Shown here: piece after piece, positions 6,987 to 15,900 of the stretch
How positions within the stretch are numbered: the first letter of the stretch is position 1
Layout of the letters: each line of letters begins with the position of its first letter
Position numbers and translations under genes: made by a program
Notes under the pieces: generated by a model
The model's database searches: none
The model's input: the letters and a program-made list of their open reading frames with translations, nothing else
What the model was told of the DNA's origin: nothing
Virus record (IMG/VR): IMGVR_UViG_3300028384_000219
Span: 1 to 26,443 of that record
Origin: a virus
Length of the DNA: 26,443 bases
Strand: one strand, 5' to 3'

Positions 6987-9584
6987 ATGGGCAAGCTACC
7001 ACGATATCAGAGAATGGGCGTTCGAGCGAGACAGTTCCAGGGGACTGACTATGCTGGTTTTCGTGGCCAGGCTAGAACTGCACAAGCCATGTCCCAGGCA
7101 TTTGATCGCATGGGTGACTTTCTGTACAAGCAAGCCCAAGAAGAATCCGTCCGTACTGGCCTTGAGCGCGTTCGTTCTGAAGGGGCGCAGCCTATCCTCG
7201 AAGAACTACAAGCCCAGGGCGGCCCTCGAGGTCTAGCAGAGAAAACTGCATATGAGGCGGCGAACCGTGTTGCCGTGGCAGAGATCCGCACCGAGGCGGA
7301 GCTAGAGATCACCAAAATCCTGGACCAGGGACAAGCAAACAAACAATCGTATTCAACGATCCAGGCGAAGCTTAAAGATGTATCGGATGGCTTCCCTGCG
7401 GCACTGGCAAACATCGATCCGGTATCAGCCGGGCTATTACGCACACAGCTAGAAGAAACCACCGGGAAAGCTGGGATGCGCTATTCGAAGTGGTGGACAG
7501 GTGAGATCTCTAAGCAGCGCAAGGTAAAGCAAAACCAGGTCGCAGCAAACGAGGCGGAGTTTATCCTGGGGAACGCAACGGTTCCTGGTTACACCACCCA
7601 AGCGATCGATGATGATATTGCAAAGGGTGCGCAGACACTTTTAGACCTGGGCGTAAAGCAGGAGCTTGTCGAGGAGTGGTCTGATGGCATCAAGGAAAAA
7701 GCCTATAAAGAAAACTTCTTGTTTGAGTTTTATCAAAAGCCAATCACAGAACAGCGCGAACTGATGGATCAAGTCCTGGAAGGCGAAACATCTTTGCCTG
7801 GTATGGACTACGAAACAAGCATTCGGTTTGTAAACGGATTGCTGCGCCCAGAGTACAACCGCAATCTGTCAGTTATGAAATCACAATCGGATTTCGTTGT
7901 GAACAAAGCATCTGATGCAGAGGATGTCCTGGAGAGCGGCGGTCGCCTTAGCCAGGATTTGTTGGCAAGTATGCGCGACAAAGCGAATGATGTGGCCGAG
8001 TTCGATGGCGGCGCCGCATTGGCTGCGCTTAACGAGCTGCAAGATACAGACACATTCTTTTCGCAGTTACGCGGCTCATCACTATCAGAGGTCGAGGGTT
8101 TTGTTCAGGAGCTTCAAACTGGAACCCTGGAAACACCTAAGCAAGTTCGCAGATTAGAACAGGCGACAAAGTACCTGGACAATATGCGCACACAACTGAA
8201 GCAAGATCCTATGGGGTTTGCCGAGCGTGTTGGGTTTATCGAACGAGCGCCAATCATTGCCCTGGGCGAGGATGGAACCCTGGAGATCGATGAGGCTGCC
8301 CTGGAACAACGGGCGGCTGCGGCACTGCGTGTGCAAAACTATTATCAGCTTCCCCAACAAAAACTGTTGTTTGCGAATGAGGCAAGAGAAGTTGGGGCGA
8401 TGCTGAACCGGGCTGGCCCTGCGGCAAAGCTCGAGATCCTGGGGACGCTATCACAGTTCAACAAGGCTGCGGGTCAGGTGCTAACTGATATCGCAGAGTA
8501 CAATCCAAATATGGCAATGGTCGGAGCGCTGGTTCTTGAGGGCGCTACGGAAGCGGCAGCGACAGCGGTTGCCGGATTTGAGCGTTTGGAAGCTGGTGAA
8601 AAACCTATCGAGTTTACCGACACCAATACGGTCCCAGTGTTCCAGGATACGTTTGACCGGGCGATCACAACACCGAGACAAGCCCAGGCGATCAAGGGCG
8701 TGGCCAAAGCAATCTATGCGGAAATGGCTGCAAACCAGGGCGTCGATCAGTTTGATACAGAACTATACGCGCAAGCTTTGCAGATGGCGGCTGGTCAACG
8801 TGTGATCAATGGTGAGGTGTACGGAGGCATCCAAGAGGTTCGAGGCGTCCAGACATTCATTCATCCCAAGCAACAGGCCGGATCATACGAGCGGGTCTTA
8901 GAAAACATTACGCCACAAGTAATCGAAGCTGTCCTGGGGCAAAATTTGGATAGCACCCTGGCAGCGCAGATCAATGAAAACGACAACTATCATGTGCGCA
9001 ACATTGGCGGCGATAAGTATGTGATCGAATATGGTGCGCTGGGTGATGCAGTCGTAATGGATACAGACGGTGATCCAATTATATTCAAGGGCCAAGACTT
9101 GATCGATGCGATGGTTCCGGTTCCTGGTGTTATGGAAGCACCGCGACAGCCCAGATCTGGCGAAGAATTTACGGCTAGAGATATAGGGGGCGGCAGAATG
9201 GAAGAAATAGTTCCAGATGAGCCGCCTACTGGTGATTTTATCGGTGCAAGAGAAGCTATCGCGCCAGAGGTAACTTTGCAAAGACCAGAAACTGTAGTGC
9301 CAGGTCAAACGCTTCGAAAAGATATTATCCTGTTAGAGCAGAGCCTCCGCAGTCAATTACGAGACACAAGCGGAGAGCAGGTGAGAAAAGATTTTAGTCG
9401 AGCTAAGGTTAGAAAAATTAGAGCGGATAAAGACAACCAATTAAATGCCTTGTTTCAAGATGAGGCTTTATTCACAGCAACAAGATCTGAACGTAAAGGA
9501 TATGGGGAATATCTAACTGACGCCGTAAGAGATGATAGCGTAACAAAAATGAAAACGTTTGCGGAATGGAAGGCTAGTCAATGA
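6987..9584 (+). CDS. Internal virion protein, T7 gp15-like ejection protein
   Basis: This 865-residue, helix-rich protein with no clear membrane segment follows the gp14-like gene as gp15 does in T7 (747 aa). The N-terminus (residues 1-60) contains RARQFQGTDYAGF and AQAMSQAFDRMGDFLYKQA, typical of long ejection proteins of marine podoviruses. The middle is charged helices. Residues about 640-710 look like a small beta domain (NDNYHVRNIGGDKYVIEYG). After residue 720 comes a Pro-rich linker and a basic helical tail. The likely role is to form part of the trans-envelope DNA-ejection conduit. The stop overlaps the next start by ATGA. Confidence 0.72.
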   Translation: MGKLPRYQRMGVRARQFQGTDYAGFRGQARTAQAMSQAFDRMGDFLYKQAQEESVRTGLERVRSEGAQPILEELQAQGGPRGLAEKTAYEAANRVAVAEIRTEAELEITKILDQGQANKQSYSTIQAKLKDVSDGFPAALANIDPVSAGLLRTQLEETTGKAGMRYSKWWTGEISKQRKVKQNQVAANEAEFILGNATVPGYTTQAIDDDIAKGAQTLLDLGVKQELVEEWSDGIKEKAYKENFLFEFYQKPITEQRELMDQVLEGETSLPGMDYETSIRFVNGLLRPEYNRNLSVMKSQSDFVVNKASDAEDVLESGGRLSQDLLASMRDKANDVAEFDGGAALAALNELQDTDTFFSQLRGSSLSEVEGFVQELQTGTLETPKQVRRLEQATKYLDNMRTQLKQDPMGFAERVGFIERAPIIALGEDGTLEIDEAALEQRAAAALRVQNYYQLPQQKLLFANEAREVGAMLNRAGPAAKLEILGTLSQFNKAAGQVLTDIAEYNPNMAMVGALVLEGATEAAATAVAGFERLEAGEKPIEFTDTNTVPVFQDTFDRAITTPRQAQAIKGVAKAIYAEMAANQGVDQFDTELYAQALQMAAGQRVINGEVYGGIQEVRGVQTFIHPKQQAGSYERVLENITPQVIEAVLGQNLDSTLAAQINENDNYHVRNIGGDKYVIEYGALGDAVVMDTDGDPIIFKGQDLIDAMVPVPGVMEAPRQPRSGEEFTARDIGGGRMEEIVPDEPPTGDFIGAREAIAPEVTLQRPETVVPGQTLRKDIILLEQSLRSQLRDTSGEQVRKDFSRAKVRKIRADKDNQLNALFQDEALFTATRSERKGYGEYLTDAVRDDSVTKMKTFAEWKASQ

Positions 9585-12500
9585 TTGAGTTCGATCGAGA
9601 GGACGCCTATGACCTGGGAACTACGCCAGGGATCTCAAAGCCTCTTACGGGGTTTGCCGAGAACTTCTTTGCATCCAGGGAAAACCTACGGCTAAACGAT
9701 CAATCTCAAAGCAGAGAATTGATCCTTAAAGAATTGTGGGACCCGATTGTAGAGGAACTTAACGATGCATTCCCTGGGCAAGCTCCGGTGGGCTATTCCA
9801 GAGCTGGAAACAATTTCATTAGTCCAGGCGAAAAGCTTGGCGTTGGTCTTGGTGTAAGTTCAACAAGAGGCACAATCGATCAGGAATATTATACTTATTC
9901 CAGAATAATCCTGGACTTTATGGAAAAGAACCAGGAAAGCTTGCCCGATCACCTAAAGGGCATAACCCTAAAAAGCTTAGAACAAACCGCGCTAGATCGT
10001 GCAACCGCAGCTCGAGAGTATGCAACAGAGATTGCATCCAGAGGTGAAGGGTTTTCGGCTACTCTAGGATCTTTTACTGGCGGTGTTGTTGGTGTTGCGC
10101 CTGATCCAGCTAACGCATTCGGATTGGCGTTTGCCTTTAAAAATTCGCCTACATTGTGGCGACTAGCAATGACCGAGGCCGTTATCGGCGCCGGGGTCGG
10201 CGCTATGGCGGAGGCAGGGGTATCTGATTGGTACAAAGAGCAAGGGCTAGACTACGGATACCAGGACTTTCTTAAAAACGTAAGCATCAACGCGGTCGCA
10301 AGCGCGGGGATTGGTGTTGGCGTCAAGGTATCGATGGATGGAGCAAAGTCTGGTTACAACGCCTTATTTAAATCTGGTAAGGCAAACAAGGACAGCCAGG
10401 CACTAGCAGATGCGGCAGAAGCGGCAGAGGAGCTGGAGGCAGATAACCCATTCACTGATGCCAATCAGCCCCCAGCCCAGGCAGAACATGAAGCTCGAGC
10501 GGCAAGCGCAGAGGCGGCGGTTGAGAACAACAAAGCCCCGGCCATGACTGATGAGCCAACCATCGAGCCAACCCCGGAGATGATCCAGGCGGCGGCAGAT
10601 AACCTGGACGGTGTGATGTTTAAGATCCCAGCGCGGAATGTGACGATCGATGCCAAGCGTTTCCAGTTCAAAGAAGGTGGCGACGAGTACGGCGTGACCG
10701 AGCGGTTGCAGGGCGTTACAGAGTGGGACCCGGTAAAAGCCGGGACAGTTATCTTCTGGGAAGATGCCCAGGGCAAGGTATTCATCGCAGATGGCCACCA
10801 GAGGGCCGGACTAGCCCGCAGGATAATGGATCAAAAGCCAGGCGAGGATATTAGCCTAATCGGGTACAAGCTGCGTGAGACCGACGATATAAGCGCGGAG
10901 AAGGCCCGTGTCATTGCAGCGGTGGCCAACATTGCCCAGGGAACGGGTACAGTAATTGATGCGGCCAAGGTTTTGCGTGTAGAGCCTGGGCGGATCTCAG
11001 AGCTTCCCCCGCAATCTGTCCTGGTGCGCCAGGCAAAAGACCTGGTAAATCTAAGTGATGATGCATTTGGCGCAATCGTAAACCAGGTTATTCCGGCAAA
11101 CTACGGGGCAATCGTTGGTCGGTTGATTGATGATCCCAAGCTACAGCAAGCCGCAATCAAAGTATTATCGAAGTCAGATCCATCAAACGCATTCCAGGCA
11201 GAGGCGATTGTTCGCCAGGTCAAAGAAACAGACATGGTTACGGAAACCCAGGTATCTTTGTTTGGTGATGAGGATGTAGCTACAAGCCTATACACTGAAC
11301 GCGCGAAAGTCCTGGACCGTACATATAAAATATTAAAAGCAGACAAGGCATCGTTTGAGAACCTTAGCAAGAACGCGGAGCGTATCGAGGCAGAGGGAAA
11401 CAAGCTTGCCAAGGATCAAAACCAAAGGAGGGCCGACCAAGATGGCCAAGCGATCACGTTACTCCAAGCCCTTGCAAACCGCAAAGGAACCCTCAGCGAC
11501 GATCTCTCAGCCGCAGCCAGAGAAGCAAAGGACCAGGGATATGCAGCCGCAGCCCGAAACTTCGCCGATGCTGTCAGACGAGGAATTGAACGAGGCGATT
11601 TTGATCGGGCGGCAACTGGCGATGTTGGACGCGCTGTCGATGTTGCGCCGCAAAGCCGCGCAAACGCGGTCGAGGACGAGCCAACCTTAGAAGGGTTCGA
11701 TGTACCAACAGGTCCAGCGGTAGAGGCTCAGACCAATCAAATGGCCCTGGACACATTCCGAGAGCTAGAGATCGCAGAGCCGGAGATCCCCAGAGTTCTC
11801 GAGCCTGGCGATATCGAGCCAGATTGGAAACCCTATATGCTCTTGCAAGAGGGCGACACACTTATTCCTGTTAGCAAGATTAAGCCTGTTAAGGTGCGCC
11901 CAGAAGGCGTTAGGAATGCGGTCCCGTTTATGCAGCAAGCCGCTCGAGGTGAGATCGACAAACGTCCAGCTTTGCTTGTTAAAGACAATGAGGATGGCAC
12001 GTTCTCAGTTCGTGATGGCAACTCGACATATACGATTGCGGATCAAGCTGGATGGCCAGCAATCCCGGCAAAGATCGTAACGGATCAGGAGTATGCAACG
12101 GAGCAAGCGCGCAAAGCGGTGGACCGTATCTTTAAGCAAGATAAGCTTGGCAAGAAAAAACGTAGGTTTGTTATTGGCCAGGATCTCGAAGAAGCAGAAC
12201 TGGCAACGGTACAGGTTCAGCTAAAAGATCGCCAACCAAAAGATGTTGATACATATATGGCAGCGGCAACAAAGAACCACGATGCCTTGAATGATGCAGC
12301 CGAGGAAGCCGCTAAGGAATTAGGCATTGAGTTTCAACGTGCGCCAGTAAAGACACTCGAAAAGATAAACGTAAAGCTTGCGAAAAAAGGCCGTGCTGGT
12401 CAGATCCATACGATTGCGGATGCAGCTCGTACTGGTATCACAGCTAGATCCATAGAAGAAAATGATGCCTGGATTGCTGCCCTGGCTAAAAAGTTTCATA

Positions 12501-13390
12501 TGATCGATGAGGGGTGGATCATAACTCCTGCCGGGTATTTCGATCGCAAGCTCATTGTTATCTTTGATGATGGTGGTTTGGGTGAGATCCAGGTCTGGGC
12601 GCCAGGTATGCTCGATGCAAAGCAAGCTAAGGTGAAAAGATCTCATAAACACTTGCCAGATAACCCTTATGATCTGGGCATTGGCAAAGAAGATAAAGGG
12701 CCAGGATGGTCTGGCCACGATTATTATGATGCATCGAACTTGCCAGACGCTACGCCTGAAATGGTTGCCGAGGCAAATGCTTTGATGAATGATCTATATG
12801 GCCGCGTACAAGCGCAGCTAGATCCTTCTTATGCTCAGAAGCTTGGCTTCGATGCGCCTAGTGCCGAAAGCATGGCGTCAATACGTTCTGACGAGATCTC
12901 TATGGAGCGCTCATTAGAAAGTGTTTCTCTTGCTAGATCTGATGATCCCGTCCAGCCAAGTTCTGGCCCGGACCAGGTTACTGCGTTTGATCCTTCGATG
13001 GCGACGATATCACCATCTGCGTCCCTAAAAAATCGCAATGTTCCCTCCTATGAATTGACAGAAGCCGGGGACCAGGCATTGATCCCAGGTGTTGAACCTA
13101 TCTCGACACGGCAATTACTACGAGCTGCAAGCGATGAGCCTATGCGCGGCGGTGACGATGCAATGCCGGAAGGTGGACTATTTGATGACACAGCCCTTCT
13201 ACAGAAAGATATATTCGATATCGCTGAAGATATCAATACGGAGCAATTTGACGTAGAGATACCATTAGGAACCAGGTTCGATGAGGAAACTGGAGAGCTA
13301 TTGGCAGAAACAAAAACACTGCGTGATATCAAGTCAGACATCGATGCAGAGGATGCACTAATCAATCGCCTGGGAGTATGTGGTCTATGA
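9581..13390 (+). CDS. Polyvalent internal virion protein: DdrB-type ParB domain, second ParB-like segment and RelA/SpoT-like segment
   Basis: This 1269-residue protein combines a gp16-like ejection protein with probable effector domains. Residues 1-270 resemble the N-terminus of large internal virion proteins, including a Gly/Ala-rich amphipathic or hydrophobic region (about 165-215). Residues about 350-560 form a DdrB-type ParB-like domain with IADGHQRAGLARR (D404-G405-H406, R408). A following helical region opens with ETQVSLFGDEDV (555-566) and continues as in DarB/DdrB-like proteins. Residues 764-835 hold a second ParB-like segment with VRDGNSTYTIADQAGW. Residues about 905-1060 resemble a RelA/SpoT synthetase core: a KTLEKI helix at 924-929, D947 in IADAARTGI, and E1002 in GEIQVW. 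The C-terminus is an acidic linker. Known relatives enter the host with phage DNA and protect it. The RelA-like reading is inference. Confidence 0.75.
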   Translation: MIEFDREDAYDLGTTPGISKPLTGFAENFFASRENLRLNDQSQSRELILKELWDPIVEELNDAFPGQAPVGYSRAGNNFISPGEKLGVGLGVSSTRGTIDQEYYTYSRIILDFMEKNQESLPDHLKGITLKSLEQTALDRATAAREYATEIASRGEGFSATLGSFTGGVVGVAPDPANAFGLAFAFKNSPTLWRLAMTEAVIGAGVGAMAEAGVSDWYKEQGLDYGYQDFLKNVSINAVASAGIGVGVKVSMDGAKSGYNALFKSGKANKDSQALADAAEAAEELEADNPFTDANQPPAQAEHEARAASAEAAVENNKAPAMTDEPTIEPTPEMIQAAADNLDGVMFKIPARNVTIDAKRFQFKEGGDEYGVTERLQGVTEWDPVKAGTVIFWEDAQGKVFIADGHQRAGLARRIMDQKPGEDISLIGYKLRETDDISAEKARVIAAVANIAQGTGTVIDAAKVLRVEPGRISELPPQSVLVRQAKDLVNLSDDAFGAIVNQVIPANYGAIVGRLIDDPKLQQAAIKVLSKSDPSNAFQAEAIVRQVKETDMVTETQVSLFGDEDVATSLYTERAKVLDRTYKILKADKASFENLSKNAERIEAEGNKLAKDQNQRRADQDGQAITLLQALANRKGTLSDDLSAAAREAKDQGYAAAARNFADAVRRGIERGDFDRAATGDVGRAVDVAPQSRANAVEDEPTLEGFDVPTGPAVEAQTNQMALDTFRELEIAEPEIPRVLEPGDIEPDWKPYMLLQEGDTLIPVSKIKPVKVRPEGVRNAVPFMQQAARGEIDKRPALLVKDNEDGTFSVRDGNSTYTIADQAGWPAIPAKIVTDQEYATEQARKAVDRIFKQDKLGKKKRRFVIGQDLEEAELATVQVQLKDRQPKDVDTYMAAATKNHDALNDAAEEAAKELGIEFQRAPVKTLEKINVKLAKKGRAGQIHTIADAARTGITARSIEENDAWIAALAKKFHMIDEGWIITPAGYFDRKLIVIFDDGGLGEIQVWAPGMLDAKQAKVKRSHKHLPDNPYDLGIGKEDKGPGWSGHDYYDASNLPDATPEMVAEANALMNDLYGRVQAQLDPSYAQKLGFDAPSAESMASIRSDEISMERSLESVSLARSDDPVQPSSGPDQVTAFDPSMATISPSASLKNRNVPSYELTEAGDQALIPGVEPISTRQLLRAASDEPMRGGDDAMPEGGLFDDTALLQKDIFDIAEDINTEQFDVEIPLGTRFDEETGELLAETKTLRDIKSDIDAEDALINRLGVCGL
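11442..11690 (+). other. Possible out-of-frame ORF nested in the polyvalent gene
   Basis: An 82-codon frame runs here in a different reading frame from the surrounding gene. It begins at an ATG preceded by AAAGGAGG (11424-11431), a stronger ribosome site than most real genes here have. The product would be basic at both ends, with a helical centre (LSDEELNEAILIGRQLAM). The host frame in this stretch is recognisable DdrB-type sequence and is clearly translated, so this may be chance. No family was recognised. Confidence 0.2.
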
Positions 13391-15858
13391 GTACGTTCAA
13401 GAAATGTGTCGAGGATGGCGTAACGGCTGGCGAGATCTCCCGGGAACAAGCGGATGAATACGCAAACTTGTTCGATGATCTGGTGGATCAGTACAATAAA
13501 CAACTAGGCCCAGGTCCAGCGGAGACAAAAGCCGGGATCGATGCAGCGGCAGCGGTGCGTAAGAAGGCGATCGAGCGCAAACGCCAGGCAATGTTGCAAG
13601 CTCAGACCTGGAAAAAGATCACCCTGGACATGCAAAACTATCGCACGATCACCGGGCAACAGGACATGAACAAGGCGGCCCTGGCATTCTTCGAGCAAGA
13701 CGCAACGTCTAAGCACACAAGCATTGTGCAGCTCCAGGCAACGATCGAGCGCAGCGCAACCCGTAAGATGGATAAGTTCCTGGCAACATTCCGCCGGGAT
13801 CTGGTTGGCCGGGTCAGAAACAAAGCCCAGCTAAACAACATGATCAAAGAGGTGTTTGGCGAAAGCACCGGGGATGCATCTGCCAGGGAGCTATCACTTG
13901 CCTGGAAAGAGGCGTCCGAATATTTGCGCAAGCGGTTCAATGCAGCCGGGGGTGCAATCCCTAAACGCACAGATTGGGGGCTTCCACAGCAACACAGCAC
14001 CGTGAAGGTACGAGAGGCAAGCTTCGAGGAGTGGCGAGACTTTATCTCATCGCGTCTTGACCTGGATAAAATGAAGGACATGGAAACCGGGCTACACTTT
14101 TCCCCGGAAAAACTCGAGCTTGTTCTAAGAGATGTTTACGAAACAATCCGTACCGATGGCATGAGCAAGATCAAACCAGGAGGTCGGCCAACAGGCGGGA
14201 AATCCTTGGCTAATCGGAACGCAGACCATCGCTTCCTGGTGTTTAAGAACGCTGACTCCTGGATGGAGTACCAGGAGAAGTTTGGCAATGATAACCCGTT
14301 CGATGTGATGATGGGTCATATCAGCAATATGTCCAGGGACATCGCATTCATGGAGCGCCTGGGGCCAAACCCAATGGCGACTAAGAACTTTATCAAACAA
14401 ACCCTGGCTAAATCTGCGGCTGGCCAGGATGCAGCGGAGAGCGCAGCTAGATCCGCAAACAAAAAGGTGGATGAGCTTTATAACATTCTCCAGGGAACAC
14501 ATAACACCCCGGTCAATCGCTTCTGGGCATCAACATTCGCTGGCACCAGGCAGATCTTACAATCCGCACAGCTAGGGGCGGCGGCGATCTCGGCAATCAC
14601 CGATGTAAACTTTAATCGTATTGCACGGCGTATGAACGGTTTGCCGCAAACCAAAACATTGATGCAGTACATAAAGCTCTTGCAACCCCTGGGCGCAGCG
14701 GAAAAGGGAAAGCTTGCAATCCGCCTGGGACTAACGGCGGAGGGATGGTCTACCCTGGCGGCTGCACAGATGCGCTATACCGGGGATATCTCTGGACCAG
14801 AGGTAACGCGCCGGATCGCAGACTTTGTGATGAGGGCATCGCTTCTATCGCCAATGACACAAGCCGGGCGCTGGGCGTTTGGCATGGAGTTCCTGGGCAG
14901 CCTGGCAGATAACGTGGGCAAGTCCTTCGATGAGCTTGATCCAATGTTCCGCAAGGCTATGGAGCGCTACAATATCAACAGCGATCGCTGGGACATAATC
15001 CGCACCACAGAGCTATACGATTATAAGGGCGCCAAGTTTCTACGCGCCGAGGATGTAGAGTTCCGCACAGACATCGATCCTCGCCTTGCCAGGGAATTAG
15101 CGACAGACATCATGCGCATGGTTGAGACAGAAACAAACTTTGCGGTTCCATCGACATCAGTTCGCGGTCGAGCGGCGTTGACCGGGGATCTCCCACCCGG
15201 TTCGATTGGCGGTGAAATGGTCCGTTCGTTCGCCATGTATAAAAACTTTGGCGTTACCCTGGTGAACACCCACATCATGCGTGGGGCGGCAACACCGGGG
15301 GCGAAGGGCAAGGGGCGTTACTTCGCGGATCTACTTATCAGTACAACTATTATGGGCGCCCTGGCTCTACAGCTCAAGGAAATGGCAAAGGGTCGAGATC
15401 CTCGATCAATGGATGATCCCGAGTTCTGGGGCGCTGCGTTCATGCAGGGTGGCGGCCTGGGAATTTACGGTGACTTCTTGTTCTCAGATCTAAACCGCTT
15501 CGATCGAGGCTTGGCTGAAACAATCGCTGGCCCGGTGGTGGGCTTTGCTAATGATCTTCGCAAGCTAACAATCGGCAACGTGATCGAGGCAGCCCAGGGC
15601 GAGGACACAAAGATCGCCAGTGAAATGATTAACTTTGCACAACGATATACGCCTGGTGCATCGCTTTGGTACATGCGCCTGGGGTTGGAGCGTATGGTGT
15701 TTGACCAGGCTAAATTGTGGGCAGATCCAGATGCCGGGAAAAAGATACGCAGAATGAAACGCAAATATGCTCGAGAGTATGGACAGGATTTCTGGTGGGA
15801 ACCTGGTAAGATGCTTCCCGAGCGCCGACCAGATATAGAAAATATCTTGGGTAATTAA
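13387..15858 (+). CDS. Large internal virion protein, C-terminal gp16-like/DarB-type partner
   Basis: This 823-residue helical protein corresponds to the C-terminal half of giant gp16-like/DarB-type internal proteins of other phages. The start MSTFKKCVEDGVTAGEIS is typical of that module. Other markers are FVMRASLLSPMTQAGRWAFG, DELDPMFRKAMERYNI, and a late hydrophobic and Gly-rich stretch (LLISTTIMGALALQL, then GGGLGIYGDFLF around residue 688). I chose the ATG at 13387 rather than 13378. The later one overlaps the previous stop as ATGA, as do many gene pairs here, and GGGAG (13372-13376) is 10 bases away, whereas it would touch the earlier ATG. It likely builds the inner part of the DNA-ejection channel. 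A split from the preceding gene is inferred. Confidence 0.75.
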   Translation: MSTFKKCVEDGVTAGEISREQADEYANLFDDLVDQYNKQLGPGPAETKAGIDAAAAVRKKAIERKRQAMLQAQTWKKITLDMQNYRTITGQQDMNKAALAFFEQDATSKHTSIVQLQATIERSATRKMDKFLATFRRDLVGRVRNKAQLNNMIKEVFGESTGDASARELSLAWKEASEYLRKRFNAAGGAIPKRTDWGLPQQHSTVKVREASFEEWRDFISSRLDLDKMKDMETGLHFSPEKLELVLRDVYETIRTDGMSKIKPGGRPTGGKSLANRNADHRFLVFKNADSWMEYQEKFGNDNPFDVMMGHISNMSRDIAFMERLGPNPMATKNFIKQTLAKSAAGQDAAESAARSANKKVDELYNILQGTHNTPVNRFWASTFAGTRQILQSAQLGAAAISAITDVNFNRIARRMNGLPQTKTLMQYIKLLQPLGAAEKGKLAIRLGLTAEGWSTLAAAQMRYTGDISGPEVTRRIADFVMRASLLSPMTQAGRWAFGMEFLGSLADNVGKSFDELDPMFRKAMERYNINSDRWDIIRTTELYDYKGAKFLRAEDVEFRTDIDPRLARELATDIMRMVETETNFAVPSTSVRGRAALTGDLPPGSIGGEMVRSFAMYKNFGVTLVNTHIMRGAATPGAKGKGRYFADLLISTTIMGALALQLKEMAKGRDPRSMDDPEFWGAAFMQGGGLGIYGDFLFSDLNRFDRGLAETIAGPVVGFANDLRKLTIGNVIEAAQGEDTKIASEMINFAQRYTPGASLWYMRLGLERMVFDQAKLWADPDAGKKIRRMKRKYAREYGQDFWWEPGKMLPERRPDIENILGN

Positions 15859-15863
15859 CCAAC

Positions 15864-15881
15864 ATCTGGTATAAACCAGAT
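15864..15881 (+). promoter_or_regulatory. Perfect stem-loop in the tail-fibre leader
   Basis: ATCTGGT (15864-15870) and ACCAGAT (15875-15881) form a 7-bp perfect stem with a 4-base loop in the 42-base gap before the fibre gene. A T run is absent, so termination is unlikely. The same ATCTGGTA...AACCAG core, with a loop two bases shorter, occurs in the capsid leader at 2425-2438. CGGAG (15889-15893) follows as the fibre ribosome site. Confidence 0.45.
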
Positions 15882-15900
15882 AAATAAACGGAGCATATAG

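Noticed and set aside
13378-13386. Start of the second large ejection protein at the ATG at 13378
   Set aside because: The ribosome site GGGAG would end one base before that ATG. The ATG at 13387 has correct spacing and the usual ATGA overlap.
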